A DNA stretch of 52,257 nt, from positions 1-52,257 of the forward strand of contig CAMBPQ010000017.1 of NCBI GenBank assembly GCA_945869735.1, in the 5' to 3' direction. Positions 18,595 to 27,349 of the stretch are shown piece by piece. Position numbers and translations under genes: made by a program. Position 1 is the first letter of the stretch. The number at the start of each line of letters is the position of its first letter. A model generated the notes under the pieces. The model saw only the letters and a program-made list of their open reading frames with translations, was not told where the DNA came from and searched no databases. This stretch comes from Planctomicrobium piriforme (lineage in GTDB: Bacteria; Planctomycetota; Planctomycetia; Pirellulales; UBA1268).

Positions 18595-19449
18595 ATGCTC
18601 GACCGTGAGGAATACATCGAACAGGCCTACCTGTTTCGGTCATTCGCCGAGCGGCTCAGCGGCGGGATTGCGGCCCAGGAGGCGCTCGTCGCGATTGGCC
18701 AGGAGGTGCTCGCCACGTCCAAGTTGCCGATGGCCCTCGACTATCTCGCCGGCGAGTTGAAGCTGGTCGGCACGCTCTCCACGGCCATGGCACGGCTGCG
18801 GCACTATTTCACCGACTTCCAAACATTCGTGATCGCCGCTGCCGAGGAGGAGGGGGGTCGGTTCGACATGCGGACGGCGCTGGCGATGCTCGAGCGCGAG
18901 GCGGCCTACCGCGGCGAGGGCACGACGCCGCAGGGGCTTTTTCTTTACCGCTTTGAGTGTCTGTCACGAAACCGCCTCGACTATGTACGGGGCCTCGCCG
19001 CAGTCGGCAAGGATGACATCTTCGACAGCGACTGGAAGGCTTGGATCGAGACGGTGTCACGGCAGGTCGGACTGGTCGACCTGGCTGATCTGGTCTTTGT
19101 GCGGAGCCCGGAGTATTGGCGTATCGGCAGACGGGACGCGCTCCTATCGGGCCAGGTCGTCCCGGAGCCCGATCGGGCGATCCTCTTCGGTGAGAAGGAG
19201 GGGCGGATCGCTCGGGCCAACCGCGGCAAGGACCCGCTTTTCTTTTTCGCGGCGCTGCAGCGGCAACTCGGCTACCCGGCCGTGCCACGGGTCACGCCCT
19301 TCGCGCCGTCGGCGGAATCACCGGCGCTCCTTGCCCGCCGCATCGAGCGGCTCGAGATGCGGGTCAAACTCCTCGAGGAGGAGTCGCGGGGCGGCATTGA
19401 CCTCTCGCGGTTTGACCCCAAGAACGTTTCCAGGCCACGCGACGAATGA
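18595..19449 (+). CDS. conserved protein of unknown function
   Basis: This 284-residue soluble protein begins MLDREEYIEQAYLFRSFAER. I recognise it only as a type conserved among planctomycetes, with no assigned activity. It is mostly helical, with the pattern LGTLSTAMARLRHYFTDFQTFVI and a Phe/Tyr-rich middle (PQGLFLYRFECLSRNRLDYVRGL). A short predicted coiled coil near the C-terminus (RRIERLEMRVKLLEEES) suggests an oligomer. The longer open frame overlaps ribBA's 5' end on the other strand, so ATG 18595 is preferred. It overlaps the glycerate kinase gene by four bases (ATGA), implying coupled translation but not necessarily a shared pathway. Confidence 0.7.
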   Translation: MLDREEYIEQAYLFRSFAERLSGGIAAQEALVAIGQEVLATSKLPMALDYLAGELKLVGTLSTAMARLRHYFTDFQTFVIAAAEEEGGRFDMRTALAMLEREAAYRGEGTTPQGLFLYRFECLSRNRLDYVRGLAAVGKDDIFDSDWKAWIETVSRQVGLVDLADLVFVRSPEYWRIGRRDALLSGQVVPEPDRAILFGEKEGRIARANRGKDPLFFFAALQRQLGYPAVPRVTPFAPSAESPALLARRIERLEMRVKLLEEESRGGIDLSRFDPKNVSRPRDE

Positions 19450-20825
19450 CCCTCGCAGCCATCAGGGCCGACGTCGATAGCATCCGCATGGCTGCGATCG
19501 ACGCCGTGCGGCCGGAGGCGCTTCTGCCCACGAGGCTGGCCCTCACTGGCAGTGAACTCCTGCTCGACGGCAGCTCATTTTCCCCGCCCGTGGCCCTCCG
19601 CAGCCGGGTGGTGGTGGTGGGGGGCGGCAAGGCGGCCGCGGGAGTGGCCGCCGAGATCGAGCGGCTGCTCGTACCTGCGACGTCGGTCGGCCTCCCGGTC
19701 GCGGGCCTCGTGAGCGTTCCCGAGGGCTGCGGCCGGCGGCTGGCCCATGTCGAGGTCCGAGAGACGCGGCCACTGGCCGCCAACCTGCCGACGCCGGCGG
19801 CCGTCGCGGCGACTCACGAGATGCGGGCAATGCTCGCGGAACTGGGATCCGACGACCTGGCGATCGTGATCGTGACAGGCGGCGGGTCGGCGCTCATCGA
19901 GGAGCCTCGTGACGGCGTGTCGCTCGCCGGCACAATCGCCCTTGCCCGCCATCTCTCGGCGGCCGGCGCCGGTATCCGTGACCTCAACACCGTGCGGCAG
20001 CCGCTCAGCGTGGTGAAGGCGGGAGGCCTCGCCCAGGCGTGCTCGGCCGGACGGCTGGTAACGCTCGTGCTCTCCGACATCATCGGAAACCCGCTCGACC
20101 TGATCGCGTCGGGGCCGTGCATGCCCGTGGCCGCTAACCCCGTCGCCGCCCTCGACGTGCTTCGGCGCTACGCCGCCCTCGACGTCGATCCAGCGATCAC
20201 GCGACTGCTCGAGCGCGAGGCGGCGGCGTGGCCCCGCGATGCCGCCGCGGCCGGAGGCGACTGGACGACGCCGCGGGGTTGCCGCGTGAGCCACGTCCTC
20301 CTCGGCACCAATGCCACGGCGGTCGAGGCCGCGGCTGCAATGGCCCACCGGCTCGGCTACGACACGACGGTGAACTCGTCCGCGGCCGACGACGAGTCGG
20401 CCGCGGAGGTGGGTGGACGGCTCGCGCGGGATGCAGCGCGGCTGCTCGATGCGGCGGCGGATGGTCGCCCGCGGGCGATCGTCGAAGGAGGTGAGGCAAC
20501 CGTCGTTCTGCCGCGCGACCACGGCCGTGGTGGCCGCAATCAGCAGACTGTGCTCGCGGCGCTTGCCGTCTGGAGTGGCGACTGGCCTGCGGGGCTGGCG
20601 GTGGCGAGTATCGGCACGGACGGCGAGGACGGCCCGACCGACGCAGCCGGGGGCGTGGTCGACGCCGACGTGGCGGCCGCGGTGGCCGAACGGCGGCTCG
20701 ACGTGGACACCGCGGTCCGTAGGTGCGACGCCTACCCGCTGCTCGACGCGGTCGGCGGCCTGATCCGTACCGGGCCGACCGGCACCAACGTCGCCGACGT
20801 GCGGCTCATCCTCTTCCGGCCATGA
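19446..20825 (+). CDS. glycerate 2-kinase, DUF4147/MOFRL family
   Basis: It phosphorylates glycerate with ATP to 2-phosphoglycerate, joining glyoxylate/serine-derived carbon to glycolysis. The 459-residue length is normal. The N-terminal DUF4147 domain has VVVVGGGKAAAGVAAEIERLL (about 56-76), the ITGGGSA-like VTGGGSALIEEP (about 143-154) and the segment LNTVRQPLSVVKAGGLAQA. The C-terminal MOFRL domain shows GGEATVVLP, GRGGRNQQTVLAAL and SIGTDGEDGPTDAAGGVVD. Upstream coupling to the 284-residue conserved protein is by a four-base overlap. A hydroxypyruvate isomerase-like gene lies just beyond the repeat region, so both may serve glyoxylate or C3-acid metabolism. Confidence 0.93.
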   Translation: MTLAAIRADVDSIRMAAIDAVRPEALLPTRLALTGSELLLDGSSFSPPVALRSRVVVVGGGKAAAGVAAEIERLLVPATSVGLPVAGLVSVPEGCGRRLAHVEVRETRPLAANLPTPAAVAATHEMRAMLAELGSDDLAIVIVTGGGSALIEEPRDGVSLAGTIALARHLSAAGAGIRDLNTVRQPLSVVKAGGLAQACSAGRLVTLVLSDIIGNPLDLIASGPCMPVAANPVAALDVLRRYAALDVDPAITRLLEREAAAWPRDAAAAGGDWTTPRGCRVSHVLLGTNATAVEAAAAMAHRLGYDTTVNSSAADDESAAEVGGRLARDAARLLDAAADGRPRAIVEGGEATVVLPRDHGRGGRNQQTVLAALAVWSGDWPAGLAVASIGTDGEDGPTDAAGGVVDADVAAAVAERRLDVDTAVRRCDAYPLLDAVGGLIRTGPTGTNVADVRLILFRP

Positions 20826-21304
20826 CTCCCGGGCTCTGAGGAAGCGCAAGTACGTAAGCCGTACGGCTACCCGTCAAGAAGCCCCAATCGCGAGCGCGTG
20901 GAATGCAGGTAGCTTCGAGACGATACCGGAATGGTTCACCGGCGGAGACGTGCTCGGTGCCGAGGGATTTTGCTACAGGATGCCCGCGTGGCCGACAGGG
21001 CGTTGCTCGTGAGTCGCAAAGATTCCCCGGCGTCTGCGCGTGTCACCCTCGGCTCCTCACGATCGAGAATCGTTTCGATCATCCGTGCGGCTTGCCGCTC
21101 CTCAGGAAGCCAAGCGCGGGGAATACGGTTCCCGTGCCACCCCGCTCCGCGTCACTGGCGCGGTCGCCATCCGCACACCCGTCACTCGCGCTTCGGGCTT
21201 CTTGGAACCGACGACGACACCTTCCGCCAGAAAGCCCACCGGCGTGATCTACCCGTCTGCCCGGCCACGGCGGTCCCGTGATTTCGCTGTAGGCTCGCGG
21301 CCGG
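20826..21304. other. intergenic region between convergent genes, holding a family 2 repeat
   Basis: This 479-bp gap separates the ends of the glycerate kinase and hydroxypyruvate isomerase-like genes. Bases 20874-21130 are the family 2 repeat described below. The right part (21131-21304) has only a degenerate echo of the same material (GGGCTTCTTGG near 21196) and no gene that I can support. Confidence 0.6.
20874..21130 (+). repeat. family 2 modular repeat, copy 1
   Basis: Order on the plus strand: module P (20874-20912, GAAGCCCCAATCGCGAGCGC...), module R (about 20928-21044, containing GATTTTGCTACAGGATGCC and GTCGCAAAGATTCCCCGGCG), module Q (about 21050-21100, CTCCTCACGATCGAGAATCG...) and a second shortened P (21102-21130). 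The same modules occur in inverse orientation at 23290-23626 and 27350-27594. P also occurs inside family 1 copies at 39517-39553 and 43357-43395. It lies wholly between convergent genes. Confidence 0.8.
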
Positions 21305-22234
21305 TCACACGTCGCAGAGCGCGACGGCTTGCTCAAGCCCCGCAAGGGCGTCGCGGGTGGGGATGAACTCTTGGCCAACGTAGCCCGTGTAGCCGATGTC
21401 GAGCAACTTCCGCATCAGCGGCGGAAAGTTAATCTCCTGGTTCTCGTCAAGCTCACCCCGGCCCGGGCAGCCGGCCGTGTGGATGTGGCCGATCACGTCC
21501 TTGCACTGCTCGACGCGGCGGATCAGGTCGCCGTTCATCACCTGCACGTGGTAGAAGTCGAATAGCAGTTTGACGCGGGGCGAGCCGACCTTCCGCACGA
21601 TGTTCGCCACAGAGTCGATGTCGTCTCCCTGGTAGCCGGGATGCCCCTTCATCGGATGCGTGTCATCGCGGGTGTTGAGGTGTTCGAGGCAGATCGTCAC
21701 GCCCTTCTTTTCGGCGTGGGCCGCGATCTGCTTGAGGCCCTTCACGCAGTTGGTGGCCCCCTCGTCGGCCGAGATCTCACCACTCGTGGGGTCCTCGGCG
21801 TCGCGCCACTTGTAGCCTGTGAAGGCGATCACGGCTGGGAAGCCGGCCGCCGCACAGGCGTCTATCATCTCGGAGGTTCGGGCAATCACCTCGTCGTGGT
21901 AGCGCGGGTTGTTGAATCCCTTCATAAACGGTGCGCCTGGCATGCCGTTGGGCGCCAGGGCGCAGATCAAGCCATGCTTTTTGAGCGTGGGCCAGTCCTC
22001 GGGGGCGGAGAGCTCGATTGACACGCAGCCGAGATCCTTGGCGACCTGGCACATTTTCTCGGTGGTCCACTTGTCGCCGGCGACGTTGTAGCACCAGTGG
22101 ACGAGCGACTGTTTGATGCGGCCCTTCATGGGGTGATCTCCTTGCGAGGCGTGTGCGGCACGCACCTGCGGCACGGCGGCTGCGATGCTGGCGGCTGTCG
22201 CGAGCATGGTGCGGCGGGTGACTTCAATACCCAC
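21305..22234 (-). CDS. Tat-exported hydroxypyruvate isomerase-like TIM-barrel protein
   Basis: This 309-residue protein of the AP-endonuclease-2/xylose-isomerase-like superfamily is closest to hydroxypyruvate isomerase (hydroxypyruvate to tartronate semialdehyde). Two Glu expected at the active site are seen: E184 in ICLEHLNT and E289 in [15 protein letters not shown] and [14 protein letters not shown], which carry metal or substrate His, are also present. The N-terminus [23 protein letters not shown] is a Tat-like signal, so the protein is probably exported, unlike classical cytoplasmic Hyi. Many planctomycete paralogues of this type exist, and a sugar or keto-acid epimerase/isomerase role outside the cytoplasm is equally possible. 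It diverges from the UDP-glucuronate decarboxylase gene with a 46-base gap. Confidence 0.82.
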   Translation of the reverse strand: MGIEVTRRTMLATAASIAAAVPQVRAAHASQGDHPMKGRIKQSLVHWCYNVAGDKWTTEKMCQVAKDLGCVSIELSAPEDWPTLKKHGLICALAPNGMPGAPFMKGFNNPRYHDEVIARTSEMIDACAAAGFPAVIAFTGYKWRDAEDPTSGEISADEGATNCVKGLKQIAAHAEKKGVTICLEHLNTRDDTHPMKGHPGYQGDDIDSVANIVRKVGSPRVKLLFDFYHVQVMNGDLIRRVEQCKDVIGHIHTAGCPGRGELDENQEINFPPLMRKLLDIGYTGYVGQEFIPTRDALAGLEQAVALCDV

Positions 22235-22280
22235 AGCGGTACACTATCACGACCACGTCCCACGGGAAAGCAGCTCACAA

Positions 22281-23255
22281 ATGCCATCCATTAAACGGAT
22301 TCTCGTCACCGGCGGTGCTGGCTTTCTTGGCAGCCACCTCTGTGAACGTCTGGTCGACGTGGGGCATGATGTCATCTGCGTCGACAACTTTTTCACCAGC
22401 CAGAAGTCGAACGTGGCTCATCTGCTCGGCCGCGGCAACTTCGAGCTTCTGCGGCACGATGTCATCCATCCGCTCTGGCTCGAGGTCGATGAGATCTACA
22501 ACCTCGCCTGCCCCGCGGCCCCGGGCCATTATCAATACAACCCTATCAAGACGATGAAGACGAGCGTGATGGGGGCGATCAACGTGCTCGGCATGGCCAA
22601 GCGGTGCCGGGCGAAGGTGCTGCAGGCCTCGACGAGCGAGGTCTACGGCGATCCCGAGGTGCATCCGCAGCCGGAGAGCTATCGGGGTTCCGTCAATCCT
22701 ATCGGTCCGCGGGCCTGTTACGACGAGGGCAAGCGTGCGGCCGAGACGCTCTTCATGGACTACCACCGCGCCAACGGCGTCAACGTGCGCATCGTGAGGA
22801 TTTTCAATACCTACGGGCCACGGATGCATCCCTTCGACGGTCGCGTGGTCTCGAACTTCATTCGCCAGGCACTTGCCGGCGAATCGATCACCATCTTCGG
22901 CTCGGGGTCCCAGACACGCAGCTTCTGCTACCGCGACGACCTTGTCGAAGGCATGGTCCGGATGATGAACGGCCCCGACGACTTCATCGGCCCGGTGAAC
23001 ATCGGCAACCCGGGCGAGTTCACGATCCGGCAACTCGCTGAACTGACGCTCGAACTCACGGGCTCGCGTTCGCAGGTCATCGAAAAGCCCCTGCCAGTCG
23101 ACGATCCGGAGCGACGGCGGCCCGACATCACGCTGGCGAAGAAGCACCTCGGCTGGGAGCCGACGGTGCCGCTCCGCGAGGGTCTTACTAAGACGATCGA
23201 CTGGTTCAAATCGGTCAGCATCGGGGACTTCCGCGCCCCAACGCCAAACTACTGA
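22281..23255 (+). CDS. UDP-glucuronate decarboxylase (UDP-xylose synthase)
   Basis: It converts UDP-glucuronate to UDP-xylose with tightly bound NAD+ and feeds polysaccharide or glycan synthesis. This is a 324-residue extended SDR. The Rossmann motif is GGAGFLGSH (residues 11-19). The catalytic set fits UXS enzymes: E120 in STSEVYGDP, and Y147 and K151 in YDEGK. Other family signatures are [17 protein letters not shown] and [17 protein letters not shown] 22281 starts the conserved [12 protein letters not shown]; the longer frame overlaps the divergent gene. The product may join the envelope-related genes of this window, but no glycosyltransferase follows it directly. Confidence 0.95.
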   Translation: MPSIKRILVTGGAGFLGSHLCERLVDVGHDVICVDNFFTSQKSNVAHLLGRGNFELLRHDVIHPLWLEVDEIYNLACPAAPGHYQYNPIKTMKTSVMGAINVLGMAKRCRAKVLQASTSEVYGDPEVHPQPESYRGSVNPIGPRACYDEGKRAAETLFMDYHRANGVNVRIVRIFNTYGPRMHPFDGRVVSNFIRQALAGESITIFGSGSQTRSFCYRDDLVEGMVRMMNGPDDFIGPVNIGNPGEFTIRQLAELTLELTGSRSQVIEKPLPVDDPERRRPDITLAKKHLGWEPTVPLREGLTKTIDWFKSVSIGDFRAPTPNY

Positions 23256-23657
23256 CCTCGCTGGAACCTTCGTGAGCGGTTTGGGGTGGCGGGCGTATTC
23301 CCCGCGCTCGCGCTTGGGGCTTCCTGGCGGCAGGAACTAGCGAGCGGCCCGCCACACGGATGATCGAAATGATTCCCGATCGTGAGGAGCCGGTCGGAGG
23401 CACGCGCAGACGCCGGGGAATCTTTGCGACTCACTGGCGGCGCCCCGTCGGCCAGGCAGGCATCCTGTAGCAAAATCCCCCGGCGGCGAGCATGTCACCG
23501 CCGGTGAACTAATCCGGGACCGATTTGAGGCCGCGCGTATTCCCCGCGCTCGCGGTTGGGGCTTCCTGAAGAGCGGCACGTCGCACGGATAATCGAAACG
23601 ATTCCCGATCGTGAGGAGCCGGTCGGTGTGCGGGACGAATGCGGGCCGCTCCTTCGG
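23256..23657. other. intergenic region between convergent genes, holding a family 2 repeat
   Basis: Most of this 402-bp gap between the UDP-glucuronate decarboxylase and VanZ-like gene ends is the family 2 array. I see no coding sequence. The few dozen bases at each edge carry no clear terminator hairpin with a T run. Confidence 0.6.
23290..23626 (-). repeat. family 2 modular repeat, copy 2 (one and a half units)
   Basis: Plus-strand order is P (23290-23326), Q (23350-23396), R (23400-23517), P (23532-23569), Q (23580-23626), so it is a direct repeat with a 242-bp period in which the second unit stops after Q. The second Q (GATAATCGAAACGATTCCCG...) differs from the first at a few positions. 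Its orientation is opposite to copy 1. It is located entirely between convergent genes. Confidence 0.82.
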
Positions 23658-24062
23658 TCACGCGTTGCGGCGAGTAATTGTGAACACGACGGCGGCGACG
23701 GCCAGCAAGCCCCCTGAGATGCCGATGCAATCGTAGACCCAGTCGAGCGGCTCGGCGGACCGGCTGAAGAGGGGCTGCGTGAGTTCGTCGACGATGCCGA
23801 ACGCGGCCATTGCGGCCCCGAGCCAGCCGGCCGTCCATACCGTCCAGCGGCCTGACACGAAAAGCGTCGCGCTGGCCAGCGTCGCGAGTCCGGCGTAGGC
23901 GATGAAGTGAAGCGTCTTGTCGGACGGGGCATTTGGCCCGAGGAGTTCCTCGGGCCGCGGATAGTGGGTGGCGCACACCAAGACGACCGTGTAGGCAACG
24001 GTAGCCAACGCGAACAGCCGTGACATCCTCGGGCAACGGTTGGCAGATCCTGACGTCGGCAT
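23658..24062 (-). CDS. VanZ-like membrane protein
   Basis: This 134-residue protein has four hydrophobic segments. The VanZ-type signature is visible: LGPNAPSDKTLHFIAYAGLA near residue 42 (Asp-Lys-x-x-His in the first loop) and later FGIVDELTQPLFSRSAEPLDWVYDCIG, with the conserved Asp-Glu and Asp residues. VanZ confers low-level teicoplanin resistance in Enterococcus, but most VanZ-like proteins are uncharacterised. The start is uncertain: ATG 24062 is chosen, ATG 24026 begins closer to the first helix, and neither has a good Shine-Dalgarno site. It diverges from the ACP gene. Confidence 0.75.
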   Translation of the reverse strand: MPTSGSANRCPRMSRLFALATVAYTVVLVCATHYPRPEELLGPNAPSDKTLHFIAYAGLATLASATLFVSGRWTVWTAGWLGAAMAAFGIVDELTQPLFSRSAEPLDWVYDCIGISGGLLAVAAVVFTITRRNA

Positions 24063-24205
24063 GATGCGTTCGAGCGGACTGGGGGTGGCCGCACTCGGTG
24101 GCGGGAAGAGCTTCGAGAATACACGGTTTTTTTGCTCTTCGCCCGTGAGGTTTCGCCCGCTATCCTCCCCTTCCCACCCGTCCACATGCCTGGAGGTTTT
24201 GTCCC

Positions 24206-24472
24206 ATGGATCGTCAGGAACTGTCGGCTGTTGTCCATGAACTCCTCGAGAAGGAAACCGGCGAGACGTACCCGGGCCTGCAGGAGTCGACGTCGCTGCG
24301 TGAAGGACTGAACCTCGATTCGCTCGACATGGCCGGTCTTGTCCTCCACATCGAGACCCGGTTCGGCATCCAGATCGAGACTGAGTTACTCGAGGACATC
24401 ACAACCGTGGGCAACATGCTCGACGTGCTGGACCGCAAACTCGCCGCCCAGGCCGGCAGGCAGGCGGCCTGA
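24206..24472 (+). CDS. acyl carrier protein
   Basis: This 88-residue ACP carries growing acyl chains on a phosphopantetheine arm. The attachment site is Ser39 in LNLDSLDMAGLVLHIE; the usual DSLD motif and the following acidic helix are present, and the rest shows the four-helix pattern. It has a clear Shine-Dalgarno (GGAGG at 24192-24196, nine bases from ATG). It is the first gene of a cluster with a ketosynthase-like protein and a ketosynthase, which implies that it is a dedicated carrier and not the housekeeping AcpP. The partner acyltransferase and phosphopantetheinyl transferase are not in this window. Confidence 0.9.
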   Translation: MDRQELSAVVHELLEKETGETYPGLQESTSLREGLNLDSLDMAGLVLHIETRFGIQIETELLEDITTVGNMLDVLDRKLAAQAGRQAA

Positions 24473-24534
24473 CGCCCACCGCGCTTCCGGCGGTCGGTGG
24501 CCGGGTCTCCCTTTTCCGACACGGACGTCACCCC

Positions 24535-25413
24535 ATGAACGCACTTCTCCAGCCTTCGTTCCGCGGCCAGGCCGGCTTCGCGATCCGCAGCCATGCCTTC
24601 CTGGAAACGCCGCTCTCCGGCGTGGCAGCCCTGCGGGACGCGGCGTCTCCACCCGCCGCCCCGGTGCTTCCCACGCGGTTTCTCAGACACGCTGACGAGC
24701 ACACGGTCGTCGCGATCCGCGCCGTGCTGGCGGCGGTCGCGGCCCTGCCAAGACCCGTCTCGTTTGATACCAGCGGCGTCGTCGCGGCACCCTGCCAGGC
24801 TGGACGAATCGCGGCCGCCCGGTCGTTGGCCCTGCTCCGCACCGGCGGGGCCGTCACGGTATCGGCGCACCTGGCGCCGCAATGCTGCCTGCACTCGCTG
24901 GCCGGCGCGGTGAGCGTGGCGCTCGGGATGCACGGACCGCACATCGGCGTCGGTGGTGGTCCCGGTGCCCTTGCGGAGGGGCTGTTCGCTGCCATGTCGC
25001 TCTTTCAGCCGGGGTCGGCTTCCGGCTGCGATGCCGTCTGGTTGATCATCACCGAGTGGGCTGCCGAGCCCGTGCTCGATGCAACGGGGGCGGCCATCGG
25101 CGATCCCGTCTGCCGTGCACTGGCGATGTTGCTCGCTCCAGCCGCCATCGCTGACGAAGCACGGGTCGACGTGTCGCTCCACGTCCACGTCGCTGACTCG
25201 TCGACCATGCCTGATGACGGGAAAGAGAGCGATCTTGCGGCCCTCGCACGGGCGATCGAGATGTGCGCGACCGGAACGGCGCTCACGTCGTGGACCGTGA
25301 CAAGTCCGTGGGGTATCCAGTTTCGCGTGGCAGCCCGAGAGCCGGCAGCCGTTCCCGTCATCCGACGACAGGTATCGACCCCTGACCGTGTCCTGACGTG
25401 GGAGGCGGCATGA
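24535..25413 (+). CDS. ketosynthase-like protein without catalytic Cys (chain-length-factor type)
   Basis: This 292-residue protein of the thiolase fold resembles the short ketosynthase-like family annotated as beta-ketoacyl synthase chain length factor. The segment HSLAGAVSVALGMHGPHIGVGGGPGALAEGL (residues 120-150) aligns with the ketosynthase active-site region, but the Cys expected after GPH is replaced by a Gly-rich stretch. Active-site His residues are also not evident. It may form a heterodimer with the downstream ketosynthase, as KSbeta does with KSalpha in type II polyketide systems, but that is inference. It overlaps the ketosynthase gene by four bases (ATGA), which fits a fixed stoichiometry. 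Confidence 0.75.
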   Translation: MNALLQPSFRGQAGFAIRSHAFLETPLSGVAALRDAASPPAAPVLPTRFLRHADEHTVVAIRAVLAAVAALPRPVSFDTSGVVAAPCQAGRIAAARSLALLRTGGAVTVSAHLAPQCCLHSLAGAVSVALGMHGPHIGVGGGPGALAEGLFAAMSLFQPGSASGCDAVWLIITEWAAEPVLDATGAAIGDPVCRALAMLLAPAAIADEARVDVSLHVHVADSSTMPDDGKESDLAALARAIEMCATGTALTSWTVTSPWGIQFRVAAREPAAVPVIRRQVSTPDRVLTWEAA

Positions 25414-26645
25414 GCGGCTCGCTGTCGATGAATCGCGAGCCCGTGGTGATCACCGGCGTGGGCGCGGTGTCACCGCTGGGCTGCGAGTTCGGTGAGATCG
25501 CCGACAACCTGCTCGCGGGCCGCTCGGGCGTGCGGTCCGTGCCCCCGGGGGCGTATGCGCGGGACGGGGTGCAGTTCGCAGCCCCGGTCGAGCGGATTCC
25601 TGAGCCGCCGGCCGACGTCTCTGGTCTCTCCCCCGCGGAGTTTTCCGGGCTCGATCGGCTCGAACAACTCGCCCTCGCGGCTCTCGCCTCGGCGCTGACC
25701 GACGCCGGCCTGCCCCGCGACGGCGGGCCCAGGATTGGCCTCGTGCTCGGTCTCGGCGCCGAGCGTCTCAGGACCTGGGAACTCGACTTTCTCGAGGGCG
25801 GTACGCATGTCTTCGGCGACAGCCGCGACCGCACGCTCGTCCAGCGACTGGCCTGTCGGCTCGGCATCGTCGGCCCGGCAATGACGGTGGCCGCTGCCTG
25901 CGCTTCGAGTGGCTATGCGCTGGCGATGGGTCGCACCTGGATTGACTCCGGCTGGGTCGACGCCTGTCTCGTCGGGGGATGCGACATCCTGAGCCCGACG
26001 GCGATCGCCTCCTTCTACAACCTCCGGGCGCTCTCGAGGCGGAGCGACGATCCCTCCAGGGCCTCACGGCCTTTTGATTGCGACCGCGACGGATTCGTGA
26101 TGGCGGAGGGAGGGGCATTTTTCATGCTCGAGCGTGGGTCCGAGGCCCGGGCCCGCGGGGCGCGAATCCGTGGTGAGCTCGCGGGCGTCGGCATGTCCAG
26201 CGACGGCGCGCACATGGTGATCCCGAGCGAGAATCCCGTGCACGCGGCCCGGGCGATCTCCGCGTCGCTCGTCGACGCGGGCGTCCGCCCCGACGAGGTC
26301 GACTACGTCAACGCGCACGCCGCTGGCACACGCGTGGGGGACATCGCAGAGGCCGGCGCAATTCGGCTGGCGCTCGGCGACGCGACCGACGGCATCCCGG
26401 TGAGTTCCACCAAGAGCATGTCCGGCCACATGATCAGCGGCGCTGCGGCCTTCGAGGCGGTCGCCTGCCTCGTCGCCCTCGAGCGGCAGGCCGTTCCCCC
26501 CACCGTCAACCTCGATCGGCCGGACGTGCATTGCCGCCTTGACCACGTTCCACACGTCTTTCGCCCGCGGCAGGTCCGCGTGGCGGTGAGCAACTCGTTC
26601 GGCTTCGGGGGCTCGAACCTCTGCCTCGTGTTCCGCGCGGCCTAA
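25410..26645 (+). CDS. beta-ketoacyl-ACP synthase (FabF-like)
   Basis: It condenses an acyl chain with malonyl-ACP. This 411-residue enzyme shows a full catalytic triad: C164 in AAACASSGYA, H303 in YVNAHAAGTRVGD and H340 in TKSMSGHMISGA, with K335 just upstream. The PFDCDRDGFVMAEGG and NSFGFGGSN signatures of FabF-type enzymes are present. ATG 25410 overlaps the preceding gene by four bases, which argues for a functional pair. NAHAAGT replaces the usual NAHGTST at the first His motif, a small deviation also seen in specialised ketosynthases. With ACP and the ketosynthase-like partner it forms a minimal type II set; dehydratase and reductase genes are absent. Confidence 0.92.
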   Translation: MSGSLSMNREPVVITGVGAVSPLGCEFGEIADNLLAGRSGVRSVPPGAYARDGVQFAAPVERIPEPPADVSGLSPAEFSGLDRLEQLALAALASALTDAGLPRDGGPRIGLVLGLGAERLRTWELDFLEGGTHVFGDSRDRTLVQRLACRLGIVGPAMTVAAACASSGYALAMGRTWIDSGWVDACLVGGCDILSPTAIASFYNLRALSRRSDDPSRASRPFDCDRDGFVMAEGGAFFMLERGSEARARGARIRGELAGVGMSSDGAHMVIPSENPVHAARAISASLVDAGVRPDEVDYVNAHAAGTRVGDIAEAGAIRLALGDATDGIPVSSTKSMSGHMISGAAAFEAVACLVALERQAVPPTVNLDRPDVHCRLDHVPHVFRPRQVRVAVSNSFGFGGSNLCLVFRAA

Positions 26646-26709
26646 GGGCCGCGGCCAACCTCCCGTATCCACCACTATCAACATGCCCTGCCGCCAGGAG
26701 ACCACCACC

Positions 26710-27333
26710 ATGACGAAGCCCAGCCTGCCGCCAGCCGATCTCGCCACAATCGACGTCCTGCTCTCGCACCTGGTCGATCACTGGCATCGCTTCGAACCCG
26801 ACCATTCCGAGGAGGGGCTCCGCGGGCGAATCTGCGACCTGCATCGCTACAACTTTCTTCTCTGGCACGAGGAGGACGTCGCCCGTGCACCGAACGTCTC
26901 CGACGGGCGGATCGCCCAGGTGAAGCGGGCGATCGACCGCTACAACCAACTTCGTAACGACTGCATCGAGAAGGTCGACGATTGGCTCATCGCCGAACTG
27001 GCCGACCGTGGCATCGTCGCGGCACCATCGGCCCCCGCCGCCACTGAGACGCCCGGCGCCGCCATCGACCGGCTCTCGATCCTTGAACTCCGTCGCTATC
27101 ACATGCAGGAGCAGGTCGAGCGGAAGGACGCGACGCCTGAACACATCGAGAAGGCGGCGGGCCGTCTGGCGATCCTCGATCTCCAGCAACAGCACCTGAT
27201 CGATTCAACCGACCGCCTGCTCACCGAGATTTTTGCCGGTGAGCGTCCGCTCCGCGTCTTCCGTCAGATGAAGATGTACAACGACCCGACGATGAACCCG
27301 TATCTCTACAAGGCCGCCGCGAAAGCCGCCTGA
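26710..27333 (+). CDS. DUF4254 family protein
   Basis: This 207-residue helical protein belongs to DUF4254. Family features are HWHRFEPDHSEEGLRGRICDLHRYNFLLWHEEDVAR near the N-terminus, DRYNQLRNDCIEKVDDWL, and DRLSILELRRYHMQEQ in the second half, with QMKMYNDPTMNP at the end. No enzymatic role is known; members are often found near lipopolysaccharide or glycan genes. ATG 26710 is preferred since AGGAG (26696-26700) sits nine bases upstream; ATG 26683 would place the site inside the gene. It follows the ketosynthase by 64 bases and may belong to the same transcript. Confidence 0.85.
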   Translation: MTKPSLPPADLATIDVLLSHLVDHWHRFEPDHSEEGLRGRICDLHRYNFLLWHEEDVARAPNVSDGRIAQVKRAIDRYNQLRNDCIEKVDDWLIAELADRGIVAAPSAPAATETPGAAIDRLSILELRRYHMQEQVERKDATPEHIEKAAGRLAILDLQQQHLIDSTDRLLTEIFAGERPLRVFRQMKMYNDPTMNPYLYKAAAKAA

Positions 27334-27349
27334 GGTGTGCTCGATGCCA

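Noticed and set aside
24206-27333. Complete polyketide or aryl-polyene biosynthetic cluster
   Set aside because: Only ACP, a KS-like protein and KS are present; ligase, dehydratase, reductase, acyltransferase and transport genes of such clusters are absent here.
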